A stretch of DNA of 64,000 bases from Paraclostridium tenue (GCF_039521565.1 NZ_BAAACP010000003.1:62001-126000); one strand, 5' to 3'; numbered from the stretch's first letter, positions 51,505 to 60,829 are shown. The notes: generated from the sequence alone by a model not told the origin. Numbers and translations: made by a program.

Positions 51505-52329
51505 CTATTTGGGAGGAGAGGAAGTAGTTATATTCTTTCCATCACTATAAAAGGATATATGGCCTTGTTTGTCAGTTCTATAGATTTTTGCATTGGTTTG
51601 AGCTAATCTTAAAAGTGTATCTTTATGAGGATGACCATATTGATTATCATATCCACAAGATATAGCAGCCACATCAGGAGATACTGCGGATAAAAATTCT
51701 TGACTAGAAGAATTTTTACTTCCATGGTGAGATATTTTTAAAAAGTCTACATCTTCAAGGTTAAAATTATTTATAATATCCAGCTCATTTTCATATGTAC
51801 AATCGCCTGTAAATAAAAATGATTTATTTTTATATTCTAATTTAAAAACTATAGAGTTTGAATTGTTATCTGTATGGGTATAAGAAGGATTTAGAACAGT
51901 TAATTTTATATTATTATCTAGGTTTATTATATCTCCTCTAGATAAATATTGAGGATTTATATTTTTCTTATTGCAAGATTGTATTAAATTATAATAGGAA
52001 TCACTTGTAGTTTCTTTGTTTGGTAGGTAAACTTTTGAAACATTAAATCTATCTATTACATCATCTAAACTACCGATATGATCTGTATCGGGGTGTGTTG
52101 CTATTATAAAATCTATATTTTTTACTTTTTTACTTTTAAGAAAATTTTTTATAATAAGTGAACTGTTTTCATGACCACCATCAACTAATATATTAGAATT
52201 GTTAGGTGTTTGTATTAATATACTATCACCTTGTCCCACGTCTATTATATGTATAGATAGTGATGGTGCTTTGCTACAACCAACGAAAAGTGTTATTATA
52301 ATAAATATTAAAACTGTAATTTTTTTCAT
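51505..52329 (-). CDS. Lipoprotein with ComEC/Rec2-type metallo-beta-lactamase domain
   Basis: The 274-residue protein has a lipoprotein signal peptide ending LFVGC (Cys18), so it should be tethered outside the membrane. The mature part is a metallo-beta-lactamase fold with DVGQGDSILIQTP, the metal site THPDTDHIGS and the ComEC-type KISHHGSKNSSSQEFL and YGHPH segments. This domain normally forms the C-terminus of ComEC, where it is thought to degrade one strand of incoming DNA. The ComEC encoded at 55845-57125 lacks it. A partnership in DNA uptake is inference; free-standing members may instead degrade other nucleic acids or phosphodiesters. No membrane segment beyond the signal is seen. Confidence 0.9.
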   Translation of the reverse strand: MKKITVLIFIIITLFVGCSKAPSLSIHIIDVGQGDSILIQTPNNSNILVDGGHENSSLIIKNFLKSKKVKNIDFIIATHPDTDHIGSLDDVIDRFNVSKVYLPNKETTSDSYYNLIQSCNKKNINPQYLSRGDIINLDNNIKLTVLNPSYTHTDNNSNSIVFKLEYKNKSFLFTGDCTYENELDIINNFNLEDVDFLKISHHGSKNSSSQEFLSAVSPDVAAISCGYDNQYGHPHKDTLLRLAQTNAKIYRTDKQGHISFYSDGKNITTSSPPK

Positions 52330-52497
52330 TTTTTACTCCAATCATTACCTGTTTATATTGTACATATAAAGCCAATATTAATTAATAAAGCAATTGTTTA
52401 ATAGTTTTGACTATTACAAGAAACTTAATTCATATATATGGTAATTATTTAGAGTAAAAAATTAAATATATAAAAAGTATCAAAAGGAGAATTAATT

Positions 52498-53403
52498 ATG
52501 ATTTTTAAAGAGATTGACATAAATGCATATGAGGAATTAAGGCCTTTCTTTAATTCTGTAGATTACGAAGCTTGTGAGTATTGTTTTACCACCTTATATA
52601 TGTGGAGGCACACGTATAAAACTAGCTACTATATAGGAGATGAGTTTGCAATAATAGTTGGTGAATATGAAGGAGATAGATTTTCTGTATTACCACTTGC
52701 TAAAAAAGATAAAATTCACAAAGCATTAGATTTTATGATTGATTATTTTAAAACTGAAGATCATCAAATATATTTAAGAGCTGTAACTAAAGAAGTCGTA
52801 GAACTTTTACAAAAGGATTACCCAGGGAAATTTAAATATATAGAGGAAAGAGATTATTTTGATTACGTATATGATGCAGAAAGCTTAAGAACTTTAGCAG
52901 GTAGAAAAAATCAAAAGAAAAGAAATCACGTAAATTATTTCTTAAAAGAATATGAAGGAAGATTTGAATATAAAAAACTGGAAGAAAAAGATTTTGATGA
53001 GTGTATAGAGCTTTTAAAATCTTGGGCTAACAATAAAGCAGAGCATGGGGATATTGATGATGGAATAGATGATGAATTTATAGGGGTAAAAAAAATATTT
53101 GATAATTATGACGTGTTAAAACAAGATGTAAAGATAGCGGGTATATATATAGATTCTAAATTAGAAGCATTTACAATAGGTGAAAACATAAATGAAAATA
53201 TGGCTGTAATTCATATAGAAAAAGCTAATCCTGAAATAAGAGGATTATACCCATATATAAACCAACAATTCTTAGCTCATGAATTTAAAGATGTTGAACT
53301 TGTTAATAGAGAAGAAGATTTAGGAATTGAAGGACTTAGAAAAGCTAAACTTTCATATCATCCATGCAAGTTTGTTGAAAAGTACACAGTTATGGAGGCA
53401 TAA
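52498..53403 (+). CDS. DUF2156 / phosphatidylglycerol lysyltransferase-like acyltransferase
   Basis: The 301-residue soluble protein has the double GNAT-like fold of the DUF2156 family, with the segments CEYCFTTLYMWRHTYKTSY, GRKNQKKRNHVNYFLKEY (about 138-155), AFTIGENINENMAVIHIEKA and RGLYPYINQQFL. The family is related to the catalytic domain of MprF and to FemX-type aminoacyl transferases, but free forms without membrane helices have no settled substrate. The next gene, also an acetyltransferase-like protein, starts 1 nt after its stop, so the two are probably coupled. Confidence 0.85.
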   Translation: MIFKEIDINAYEELRPFFNSVDYEACEYCFTTLYMWRHTYKTSYYIGDEFAIIVGEYEGDRFSVLPLAKKDKIHKALDFMIDYFKTEDHQIYLRAVTKEVVELLQKDYPGKFKYIEERDYFDYVYDAESLRTLAGRKNQKKRNHVNYFLKEYEGRFEYKKLEEKDFDECIELLKSWANNKAEHGDIDDGIDDEFIGVKKIFDNYDVLKQDVKIAGIYIDSKLEAFTIGENINENMAVIHIEKANPEIRGLYPYINQQFLAHEFKDVELVNREEDLGIEGLRKAKLSYHPCKFVEKYTVMEA

Positions 53404-53404
53404 T

Positions 53405-54571
53405 ATGAATATAAGGTATGCTGTAAAAAAGGATTTAGAAAATATTAAAGACATATGGAATTATTGTTTTGGGGATGAAGAAGCATTTGTTAATTACTAT
53501 TTTAATAATAAATATAAACCAGAAAATACTATAATAATTGAGGAGAATGATGAATTGATGTCATCTCTTCAATTAAATCAATATAAAATAAATTTAAATA
53601 ATAAAGTTTATAACACATCTTATGTAGTTGGAGTATCAACATATCCAAACGCTAGAGGTAAAGGTTATATGAAAGATATGATGGACTTTGCATTAAATGA
53701 ACTTTATAAAAAAGATCAGTTAGTTTCTTTACTTATGCCTATAGATTATAGATTATATAAAAAGTATGGATATGAACATTGCTATGATCAAATAGAATAT
53801 AAGTTAAATATAGAAGAGTTAAAACAATTTAAAATAGTTGGTGATTTTGAGAAAATAACTAATAATCATATAAACTATATGATGGATATATATAATGAAT
53901 TTTTATTAAATACAAATGGATACGTTGTTAGAGATAAAAATTACTATGAAAATTTATTCAAAGAAATAAAGTGTGAAAATGGACATATGTATATACATAA
54001 AGAAGAAAATTATGAAGGATATATAATATACTTTATTATAGAAGATACTATGTTTATAAGAGAAATGTGTTATAAAAATATAAGATCTTTAAAGTCTATG
54101 TTAAAGTTTGTTTATAATCATAACACTCAATGTAAAAAGGTAACTATAATGTCTCCTGTAATAGATAGCATAAGATACATACTGCCTAACTTAAAAACTA
54201 GTGAGATAAATATTAAACCTTTTATGATGGGTAGAGTTATAAATTTAGAAAAATTTTTTAATACTTTAAGTATAGAATGTAATGATTTAGATAGTGTTTA
54301 CATAGAGATTATAGATAATCAAATTAAAGAAAATAACAATGTATTTGAAATAAGTGTCAAAGACAATAAAGTGAAAGCAATAAAAAGTAATACAAAAGCT
54401 GATATAGCTTTAAGTATAAATTATATTAGTCAATTAGCATTTTCATATATAGATATAGAAAAAGTATTATTCCTAGAAAATATAACTAAAACTAAAGAAA
54501 ACACAAAAGCTATAAATTTATTAAAATCTATTTTTAGTAAGAAAGAAAACTATATAAATGAATATGTATAA
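53405..54571 (+). CDS. GNAT acetyltransferase, Eis-like
   Basis: The 388-residue protein has an N-terminal GNAT domain (about 1-150) with the acetyl-CoA loop VGVSTYPNARGKGYMKDMM and LMPIDYRLYKKYGYEH. A second GNAT-like part follows, then a C-terminal sterol-carrier-like domain (about 290-388, ADIALSINYISQLAF). This three-part layout is that of Eis-family N-acetyltransferases. The substrate is unknown. The true start is the ATG at 53405 just after the upstream stop, with GGAG within that gene. A longer in-frame reading from 53327 is unlikely. Confidence 0.87.
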   Translation: MNIRYAVKKDLENIKDIWNYCFGDEEAFVNYYFNNKYKPENTIIIEENDELMSSLQLNQYKINLNNKVYNTSYVVGVSTYPNARGKGYMKDMMDFALNELYKKDQLVSLLMPIDYRLYKKYGYEHCYDQIEYKLNIEELKQFKIVGDFEKITNNHINYMMDIYNEFLLNTNGYVVRDKNYYENLFKEIKCENGHMYIHKEENYEGYIIYFIIEDTMFIREMCYKNIRSLKSMLKFVYNHNTQCKKVTIMSPVIDSIRYILPNLKTSEINIKPFMMGRVINLEKFFNTLSIECNDLDSVYIEIIDNQIKENNNVFEISVKDNKVKAIKSNTKADIALSINYISQLAFSYIDIEKVLFLENITKTKENTKAINLLKSIFSKKENYINEYV

Positions 54572-54572
54572 T

Positions 54573-54620
54573 AAAAAATATCCATTATAAGTGATTTCAC
54601 TTATAATGGATATTTTTTTT
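54573..54620 (+). terminator. Strong terminator after the GNAT gene
   Basis: A stem of about 20 bp, from AAATATCCATTATAAGTGA to TCACTTATAATGGATATTT, has a 2-nt loop and is followed by a T-run. Confidence 0.93.
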
Positions 54621-54710
54621 GATTTTAGAACGTAAATACATCTATATATTTACAACTGTAAAGACAGCTGCTAAAATAATCTTGAAGTCAAATGATTTAA
54701 GGAGGGGTAT

Positions 54711-55736
54711 ATGAGGAATTTAAGAAAATATCTAACAATATTTATGATAACAGTATTATCTATAAGTGCAGTTGGATGCAGTAAAGAAGAAGATAAAAAA
54801 AGTAATACAGAAAGTAAAGATAGTAAATTTTCTGTAGGTGTTGTATTAGGCGAAGGGGGAGCTAATGATCAAAGTTTTAATCAATCTGCTTTAGAAGGGT
54901 TAGAAAAAGCAAAAAAAGAATTAAAAATAAAGGGTACATATTTAGAATCAAATCAAGACTCTGACTATGTGCCAAATATAGAAACTTTTATAGATGAAGA
55001 TGCTGATTTAATAGTAGGTGTTGGATATACAACAGCAAATTCTATGTTAAATGCAGCTAAGCTTTATCCAGAAAAAAAGTTTGTGATAGTAGATCATAAT
55101 TATGAAGAGGAAGGACAAGAAATTCCTAAAAATATGATATGCATGACCTTTGATGAAAGAGAAGCAGCCTACTTAGTAGGGTTAATAGCATCTAAAATGA
55201 GTGAATCTAATAAAATTGGATTTATAGGTGGAATGAAAATACCTAATATAACAAGATTTGAAGAAGGATTTATAAAAGGAGTAAAAGAAGGAAAGCCTGA
55301 TGCTGAATGTATATCACAGTATGCAAATTCATTTGACGATGCAAGTTTAGGTAAATCAATAGCAAATCAAATGTACTCAAAAGGAGTAGAGGTTATATTT
55401 TCTGCAGCTGGAGGAGTTGGAACAGGAGCTATAGAATCAGCTAAAGAAAAAAATAAATATGCTATAGGTGTAGACATGGATCAAAATAATTTAGCACCTG
55501 ATAATGTTATAACATCTGCTATGAAAAGAGTGGATATAGGAGTATTTGATATTATATCAAAGATTAAGGATGGTAATTTTGAAGGTGGAAAATCAGTAGT
55601 TTATGGATTAAAAGAAAAAGCGGTTGGAGTAGCACCTTCCACATCAAAGAATGTATCAAAAGAAATATTAGATTATGTTGATACCCAAACTAAAAAAATA
55701 ATAGATGGGAAAATAACTATTACATCATCAAAGTAA
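54711..55736 (+). CDS. BMP-family substrate-binding lipoprotein
   Basis: The 341-residue protein has a lipoprotein signal ending ISAVGC (Cys23), a Lys/Glu/Ser linker, and the BMP (Med/TmpC/PnrA-like) periplasmic-binding fold. Visible segments are GANDQSFNQSALEGLEKA, GVGYTTANSMLNAAKLYP, IGFIGGMKIPNITRFEEGF, VIFSAAGGVGTGAIESAKE and GVDMDQNNLAPDNVITSAMK. Family members bind nucleosides such as guanosine for ABC importers. No ATPase or permease adjoins, so this is an orphan binding protein or sensor. An AAGGAGGGG ribosome site and flanking terminators mark a single-gene unit. Confidence 0.92.
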   Translation: MRNLRKYLTIFMITVLSISAVGCSKEEDKKSNTESKDSKFSVGVVLGEGGANDQSFNQSALEGLEKAKKELKIKGTYLESNQDSDYVPNIETFIDEDADLIVGVGYTTANSMLNAAKLYPEKKFVIVDHNYEEEGQEIPKNMICMTFDEREAAYLVGLIASKMSESNKIGFIGGMKIPNITRFEEGFIKGVKEGKPDAECISQYANSFDDASLGKSIANQMYSKGVEVIFSAAGGVGTGAIESAKEKNKYAIGVDMDQNNLAPDNVITSAMKRVDIGVFDIISKIKDGNFEGGKSVVYGLKEKAVGVAPSTSKNVSKEILDYVDTQTKKIIDGKITITSSK

Positions 55737-55740
55737 TTAT

Positions 55741-55773
55741 AAAAATTATAGGATATAAACATTTGTATCCTAT
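55741..55773 (+). terminator. Terminator after the BMP lipoprotein gene
   Basis: AAAAATTATAGGATA (55741-55755) pairs with TATCCTATAATTTTT across a 10-nt loop and runs into further Ts. Confidence 0.88.
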
Positions 55774-55844
55774 AATTTTTTTATTTTTGATTTAAAAAAA
55801 TCTGAATGTATATAATTTAGAAAATATATATTTAGGAGTTATAT

Positions 55845-57125
55845 ATGAGAAGACCATTATTATTAGTATTTTTTATAGTAATAATTATAAGCTTAATTAT
55901 TACTAACTTAGAAAATAAAAATGAATATGAAACAAATAAGTTAATAACTGTAGAAGGACTCATATCTGAAAAGGTGACTAAAGAAAAATACACGCAATAT
56001 AAATTAGATAATTATCTTATAAAGGATTATTCTAAAAAAGTAAATATAAATCCGGGAAGTGTAGTAAAAGTTACTGGTAAATTTAAAAATTATAAAGATC
56101 TAAAATTTGAAGATTTTGACTATGGAAGATACTTAAAAAGTCAAGGTTATGAAGGGACTATAGATATAAAGTATTATAATGTAGTTAAAAATAACTTGTT
56201 TTATTCAAAGTTATTTAATTTAAAAGATAAAATCAGTAAATCAATTAAATATTTATATAAAGATAAATCTAAATTTATAAATTCAATATTAATAGGAGAA
56301 AAAGAAAATTTAGATGAAGATATTAAGGAGATATTTTCAAAAACTGGGGTAAGTCACATATTAGCTTTATCAGGGCTTCATGTTAGTATTTTAATTTTAG
56401 TTATAGGGTGTAGCTTAGGAAAAATTAATAGATTGTATAAGCTTTTAATAATAAGTATTATATTATGGTTATATAGTATTATGGTTGGACAATCACCTTC
56501 TATAATTAGAGCTATAGTTTGCAGTATTATATCTTACTTATCTATATTTATTCATGAAAGAACAGATGGGATATCAAGTTTATCTCTTATAGGTACAATT
56601 TTAGTTGTAAGTAACCCATATATAATTTATAATATAAGTTTTCAATTGTCTTTTTTAGCAACATTGTCTATAATATATTTCTATGGTTATATAAATTCTA
56701 AAATTAAATTTAAATTAATAGCACTTACTCTAGCTGCTAATATATTAACTACACCAATAGTATATTTACATTTTAAAAATATATCATTGGTTTCTGTAAT
56801 TAGCAATGTAGTAGTTGTGCCATTTTTAAGTATAATAATATACATAAGTATTATAAGTGTTATAATATTACCTATGAGTTTTACTTTATCTAAGTTTATG
56901 GTTATAATAAATATCTTCATAATAGATAAAATAAATACTATTTTAGAAGTTTTATATGATTTGAAATTTAGTTATATTGAGTTTGAAGAAAGTAAGAAGT
57001 TTATTGTGATTATTTACTATATTTTAGTAGGAATATATATGATATATAAAGAAAAAAAGACGATAAAGGAGCAAAAGAATGGATTACAAGGATATCATCA
57101 AGAGCATGAACAACAACGAATTTAA
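55845..57125 (+). CDS. comEC: Short ComEC-like competence channel lacking the C-terminal hydrolase domain
   Basis: ComEC carries single-stranded DNA across the membrane in transformation. The 426-residue protein has an N-terminal helix, an OB/DUF4131-like region (about 30-115) and the competence membrane domain with GVSHILALSGLHVSILILV (about residues 170-188) and about eight further helices. It ends soon after the last helix. Full-length ComEC (around 750 residues) continues with a metallo-beta-lactamase domain that is absent here. The last 16 codons overlap holA by 47 nt in another frame, so the present end looks fixed by that junction. A lipoprotein version of the missing domain is encoded at 51505-52329. 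Confidence 0.87.
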   Translation: MRRPLLLVFFIVIIISLIITNLENKNEYETNKLITVEGLISEKVTKEKYTQYKLDNYLIKDYSKKVNINPGSVVKVTGKFKNYKDLKFEDFDYGRYLKSQGYEGTIDIKYYNVVKNNLFYSKLFNLKDKISKSIKYLYKDKSKFINSILIGEKENLDEDIKEIFSKTGVSHILALSGLHVSILILVIGCSLGKINRLYKLLIISIILWLYSIMVGQSPSIIRAIVCSIISYLSIFIHERTDGISSLSLIGTILVVSNPYIIYNISFQLSFLATLSIIYFYGYINSKIKFKLIALTLAANILTTPIVYLHFKNISLVSVISNVVVVPFLSIIIYISIISVIILPMSFTLSKFMVIINIFIIDKINTILEVLYDLKFSYIEFEESKKFIVIIYYILVGIYMIYKEKKTIKEQKNGLQGYHQEHEQQRI

Positions 57126-58110
57126 AAATGTATATCTTTTTTACGGAAGAGAATTTTATTTATTAGAAAATGTAATTAAAACTTGTAAAAATAGTTTAAA
57201 TGAGAGCATGATTGATTTCAATATGGATATCCTTGATGGAAAAGAGGTTACATTAGATCAAGTTTTAAGTAATGCCGAGACTCTTCCATTTATGGATGAT
57301 AAAAAAATACTAATAATAAAAGATTTTGAATTATTAAAGGGTAAGAAAAAGAATTTTTCAGATAGTGATGAAGCTGAAATTATAGATTATTTAGATAAAA
57401 TACCAAGTACTACTGTTATAGTTTTTATAGTATATGGAGATGTAGATAAAAGAAAGAGTTTAGTTAAAAAAATTAATAAAGTTGGTATAGTAAACCATTG
57501 TGATAAGTTAAGTGATATGGACTTATTTAGATGGGTTAAAAATAGATTTAAAAAAAGAGAAGTAGTTATTAATGATTCTGAAGTAATGTATTTTATAGAA
57601 CAAGAAGGATATAGAGATAAAAATAGTGAAAAGACTTTATCCGATTTGGAAAATGAAATTAATAAAATAGGTTCATTTGTAGGTGAAGGTAATAATGTAA
57701 CAAAATATATAATAGATAAATTATCTCAAAAGAAGGTTGAAAATGATATATTTAAATTAATAGATGAGATAGGAAGTAAAAATTCATCTCATGCTATGAA
57801 GATAGTTACAGATATGATTTTAGAAGGTGAGTCTGTTCTTGGAATATTTGCTATGGTTTCTAAACAATTTAAGCTTGTTATGCAGGCAAGACAACTTCAA
57901 AATCAAGGATATTCATCAAAGGTTATTGCAGAAAAATTAGGGGCTCATCCTTTTGTAATTACAAAAGCTTTAAAACAAGGTAGATTATTTTCAGATGACA
58001 CTGTAGTTGATATGTTAAACTATATATTAGAAAGTGATTTTAAAATAAAAAATGGATTAATGAAAGATACTCTTGCAGTAGAGATACTTGTCAGTAAGTA
58101 TTGCCAATAA
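57079..58110 (+). CDS. holA: DNA polymerase III delta subunit
   Basis: HolA opens the beta clamp during clamp loading. The 343-residue protein has the N-terminal block NVYLFYGREFYLLENVI, ETLPFMDDKKILIIKDFELL, and a C-terminal region with LGAHPFVITKALKQGRLFS. A Walker motif is absent, as expected for delta. The ATG at 57079 follows AAAGGAGC inside the end of comEC, giving a 47-nt overlap. comEC-holA-rpsT is a common Firmicute order. Confidence 0.93.
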   Translation: MDYKDIIKSMNNNEFKNVYLFYGREFYLLENVIKTCKNSLNESMIDFNMDILDGKEVTLDQVLSNAETLPFMDDKKILIIKDFELLKGKKKNFSDSDEAEIIDYLDKIPSTTVIVFIVYGDVDKRKSLVKKINKVGIVNHCDKLSDMDLFRWVKNRFKKREVVINDSEVMYFIEQEGYRDKNSEKTLSDLENEINKIGSFVGEGNNVTKYIIDKLSQKKVENDIFKLIDEIGSKNSSHAMKIVTDMILEGESVLGIFAMVSKQFKLVMQARQLQNQGYSSKVIAEKLGAHPFVITKALKQGRLFSDDTVVDMLNYILESDFKIKNGLMKDTLAVEILVSKYCQ

Positions 58111-58113
58111 ATT

Positions 58114-58261
58114 GGACTGTTTAAAAAGTTTACTTCGTGTGGGCGCTTCATGAAAATATATAATTTGTCTCCATACAAGCTTAAAAGATGCTTGTAAATG
58201 TCGGCTAAATTACATATTTTCACTCCGCTTAGTGCGAAGAAAACTTATTTTGAAACAGTCC
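58114..58261. mobile_element. 148-bp MITE-like hairpin element
   Basis: The outer ends are GGACTGTTT (58114-58122) and AAACAGTCC (58253-58261). The complementarity continues inward for about 60 nt per arm with mismatches: AGTTT/AAACT, CTTCG/CGAAG, and TGAAAATATATAATTT against the complement of AAATTACATATTTTCA. A short inner hairpin, ACAAGC/GCTTGT, closes the centre. It has no coding capacity. It begins 3 bp after the holA stop and ends about 60 bp before the rpsT terminator. No clear target duplication is visible. Terminal repeats, size and hairpin form match a non-autonomous element. A structured RNA or terminator role is the alternative. Confidence 0.65.
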
Positions 58262-58312
58262 TTTATTTTTTAATACTTAAAATGAAGTTTAGAAGAGTGG
58301 GAAAGGAATGGG

Positions 58313-58345
58313 CAAAAGAAAAGACCCTTGATAAAATCAAGGGTC
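58313..58345 (-). terminator. Terminator of rpsT
   Basis: A 10-bp stem, GACCCTTGAT (58323-58332) with ATCAAGGGTC (58336-58345), has a 3-nt loop. On the minus strand it is followed by a T-rich run. Confidence 0.88.
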
Positions 58346-58367
58346 AATATCTATTCTGAACGGATAA

Positions 58368-58634
58368 TTAAGCGTTCATTCCGTTTAACTTTTGAGCTAA
58401 TTTAGCAACTTTTCTAGCTGCAGCGTTCTTGTGTATAGTTCCTTTTGAAGCTATTTGAGATATTCTCTTTTGAGCGTATTGGAATCTAGCAACAGCTTCC
58501 TCTCTGTTTCCTGCAGTAACAGCTTCTTCAAACTTTCTTATTGCAGTTTTTATTTGAGATTTTCTAGCTCTATTTAAAGCAGTTTTCTTTTCGATAACTT
58601 TTATTCTTTTCTTTGCTGATTTTATGTTTGCCAT
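58368..58634 (-). CDS. rpsT: Ribosomal protein bS20
   Basis: This 88-residue 30S protein begins MANIKSAKKRIKV and is Lys/Ala-rich throughout, with HKNAAARKVAKLAQKLN at the end. The start at 58634 (minus strand) has the ribosome site GAGGGGGTG 6 nt upstream. An in-frame GTG three codons earlier overlaps that site and is rejected. It is transcribed towards holA and ends at its own terminator. Confidence 0.97.
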   Translation of the reverse strand: MANIKSAKKRIKVIEKKTALNRARKSQIKTAIRKFEEAVTAGNREEAVARFQYAQKRISQIASKGTIHKNAAARKVAKLAQKLNGMNA

Positions 58635-58909
58635 CCGTTTCACCCCCTCGTGAGTAATTTATATTATTCATCGTCAACATATTAGATTTTAACAGAAATA
58701 AATCTAAAAATCAAGGATAATTATTAGTAAGTTCTTAAATATCTTTCCATTTGACTTTTTAGATTATAACCTATATCAAAATATTTTACAACATAGAAAT
58801 TAATTATTATAAAAATTTTTAAATTAATCTGATTAGGTTATAAAATTATAAAAGTTGTTAACAATCTTTAGTATGATTTGATTTAAACTTTTAAATTGGA
58901 GGAAGTTTT

Positions 58910-59866
58910 ATGATAAGTTTAAGAACCGATTTAGCGCTAGAAGCTAGAGAAATATATGAACAAGGAAATGATGCTGGTCATATACCTGGAGTTAAAATAG
59001 ATACAAAGGAATTAGATAACTGTATTGTAAGCAAAGTAGAGGTTTTAAATGAAGAAGGCGCTAATATTATGAATAAGGGTATAGGAATTTATACAACTAT
59101 AGAAAGTAAATTAATGAAGTATGACGATGATGAGTCAAGAGAACAGATTATAGAGTATTTAAAAGATGAATTAATAGACATACTTGGAACTGATAAAAAT
59201 AAAAAAACTTTGGTCATTGGACTTGGGAATTGGAATATAACTTCAGATGCCCTAGGGCCTAAGGCAGTTTCAAAAACATTGGTAACTAGACATATATTTA
59301 AAAATTATAATAAAGATTATGATGATGATTTTACAGAAGTTGCAGGTCTTAGCCCTGGGGTTATGGGTATTACAGGGATTGAAACCAGTGAAATAGTAAA
59401 ATCAATAGTAGACACGATAAAGCCAGACAGAGTTATAGCAATAGATGCATTGGCTTCTAGGAAGATGGAAAGAGTAAATTCTACAATACAAATATCAACA
59501 GCAGGTATTTCTCCTGGTGGAGGGGTAGGAAATAAGAGAAAAGCATTAAATAAAGAGTATCTAGGAGTTGATGTAATAGCTATAGGAGTTCCAACTGTTG
59601 TTGATGCAGCAACACTTACTAGTGATGTATTAGACCTTGCTATTGACAATTTAATGAGTCAATCTAAAGAAAGTGAAAGTTTTTATAATATGCTAAAGAC
59701 TTTAAAAGAAGATGAAAAGTATCATCTTATAAAAGATTCATTAGAACCATATGATAAGAACTTGATAGTTACACCAAAAGATATAGATGATACTATAGAA
59801 AACTTATCTATAATTATAAGTGAAGGTTTAAATAGGTCTCTACATCCTGGCAGAATTGTAAATTAA
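58910..59866 (+). CDS. gpr: Germination protease Gpr
   Basis: Gpr is an aspartate-type endopeptidase that degrades small acid-soluble spore proteins at germination. It is made as a zymogen during sporulation. The 318-residue protein has the N-terminal prosequence region ISLRTDLALEAREIYEQG, then IPGVKIDTKE, the GLGNWNITSDALGPKAV block, GLSPGVMGITGIET, and RVIAIDALASR. A GGAGG ribosome site is present. spoIIP follows after 12 nt, the usual gpr-spoIIP pair. Sporulation sigma-factor control is expected from family knowledge; no clear sigma-G box was found. Confidence 0.97.
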   Translation: MISLRTDLALEAREIYEQGNDAGHIPGVKIDTKELDNCIVSKVEVLNEEGANIMNKGIGIYTTIESKLMKYDDDESREQIIEYLKDELIDILGTDKNKKTLVIGLGNWNITSDALGPKAVSKTLVTRHIFKNYNKDYDDDFTEVAGLSPGVMGITGIETSEIVKSIVDTIKPDRVIAIDALASRKMERVNSTIQISTAGISPGGGVGNKRKALNKEYLGVDVIAIGVPTVVDAATLTSDVLDLAIDNLMSQSKESESFYNMLKTLKEDEKYHLIKDSLEPYDKNLIVTPKDIDDTIENLSIIISEGLNRSLHPGRIVN

Positions 59867-59878
59867 GGAGGAGATAAT

Positions 59879-60820
59879 ATGGTAAGAAAACTTATAAGTC
59901 TCAGTCTTATAACTTGTATAGCTTGTATAGTATGTTTAAAGAAATCTTATGCATTAGAAAATGATGAGTTTTTAAAGTTTCTTATGAATACTAGTTATCC
60001 AGAAACTAAGTTAGAACAACCAAAAGATGAAAAAGAAATTAAAGATGATAATAATAAATCAAGTAAAAAAGATGATGAATTTGTAAAAATGTATGTTGGA
60101 GAAGAAAATTTACCCAGTGTAGAAAGTTCAAATAAAGCGTCTTCTGAAAGTGCTAAATATGTGGATAATGTATTAGTAACTAAAAATGATCCACAAATAC
60201 TTATATACCACACTCATGGTGGCGAAACTTATGCAAACAGCCCTGCAGGAAATTACCACTCAGAAGATAAAGCAAATTCTACTTTAGAAATAGGAGCATC
60301 GCTTACTCAACAATTAAATAAAAGAGGTAGGGCAGTAGTTCACAATACTACATATCATGATATTCCTCAGTTTGTAGGTGCATATGGAAGAAGTTTAAAA
60401 ACTATAGAAACTATGCAAACTAAATATAGTAGCATAGATATGATAATAGATTTGCATAGAGATGGAAGAACTTTAAAAACGAAAGAAGATGAGAAAAAAT
60501 TCAAATATGCATGCACAGCCAATATAAATGGAGAAAATGTAGCTAAATTTTTATTTGTTGTAGGGAAAAAAAGCCCTAACTATTCTAAAAACTTAAAGTT
60601 AGCTGAGGAAATAACTGCATTTGCTGAAAGTAAGTACCCTGGAATAACAAGACCTGTAGTAACAAAGGGAACTGGAAACGCAAGATACAACCAACATAAA
60701 TCGGACAATCCACTTTTAATAGAAGTAGGAGGTCAAATGAATACTACAGAGGAAGCAAAAGCATCCACTAAATACATAGCAGAAATAATTGATGAATTTT
60801 TAAAACAAAAAGGCATGTAG
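59879..60820 (+). CDS. spoIIP: Stage II sporulation protein P (peptidoglycan hydrolase)
   Basis: SpoIIP is an amidase/endopeptidase that, with SpoIID and SpoIIM, thins septal wall during engulfment. The 313-residue protein has an N-terminal membrane anchor (about 8-25) and a charged Lys/Asp/Ser linker. The catalytic domain has metal-site segments YHTHGGETYAN, IIDLHRDGR and LLIEVGGQMNT. An AAGGAGGAG ribosome site is present. It lies between gpr and a small membrane-protein gene. Confidence 0.95.
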   Translation: MVRKLISLSLITCIACIVCLKKSYALENDEFLKFLMNTSYPETKLEQPKDEKEIKDDNNKSSKKDDEFVKMYVGEENLPSVESSNKASSESAKYVDNVLVTKNDPQILIYHTHGGETYANSPAGNYHSEDKANSTLEIGASLTQQLNKRGRAVVHNTTYHDIPQFVGAYGRSLKTIETMQTKYSSIDMIIDLHRDGRTLKTKEDEKKFKYACTANINGENVAKFLFVVGKKSPNYSKNLKLAEEITAFAESKYPGITRPVVTKGTGNARYNQHKSDNPLLIEVGGQMNTTEEAKASTKYIAEIIDEFLKQKGM

Positions 60821-60829
60821 GTTTATTTT

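Noticed and set aside
53327..53404. Longer N-terminus for the GNAT protein
   Set aside because: The extension would be read over the end of the DUF2156 gene without a ribosome site. The ATG at 53405 has GGAG upstream and begins the GNAT fold.
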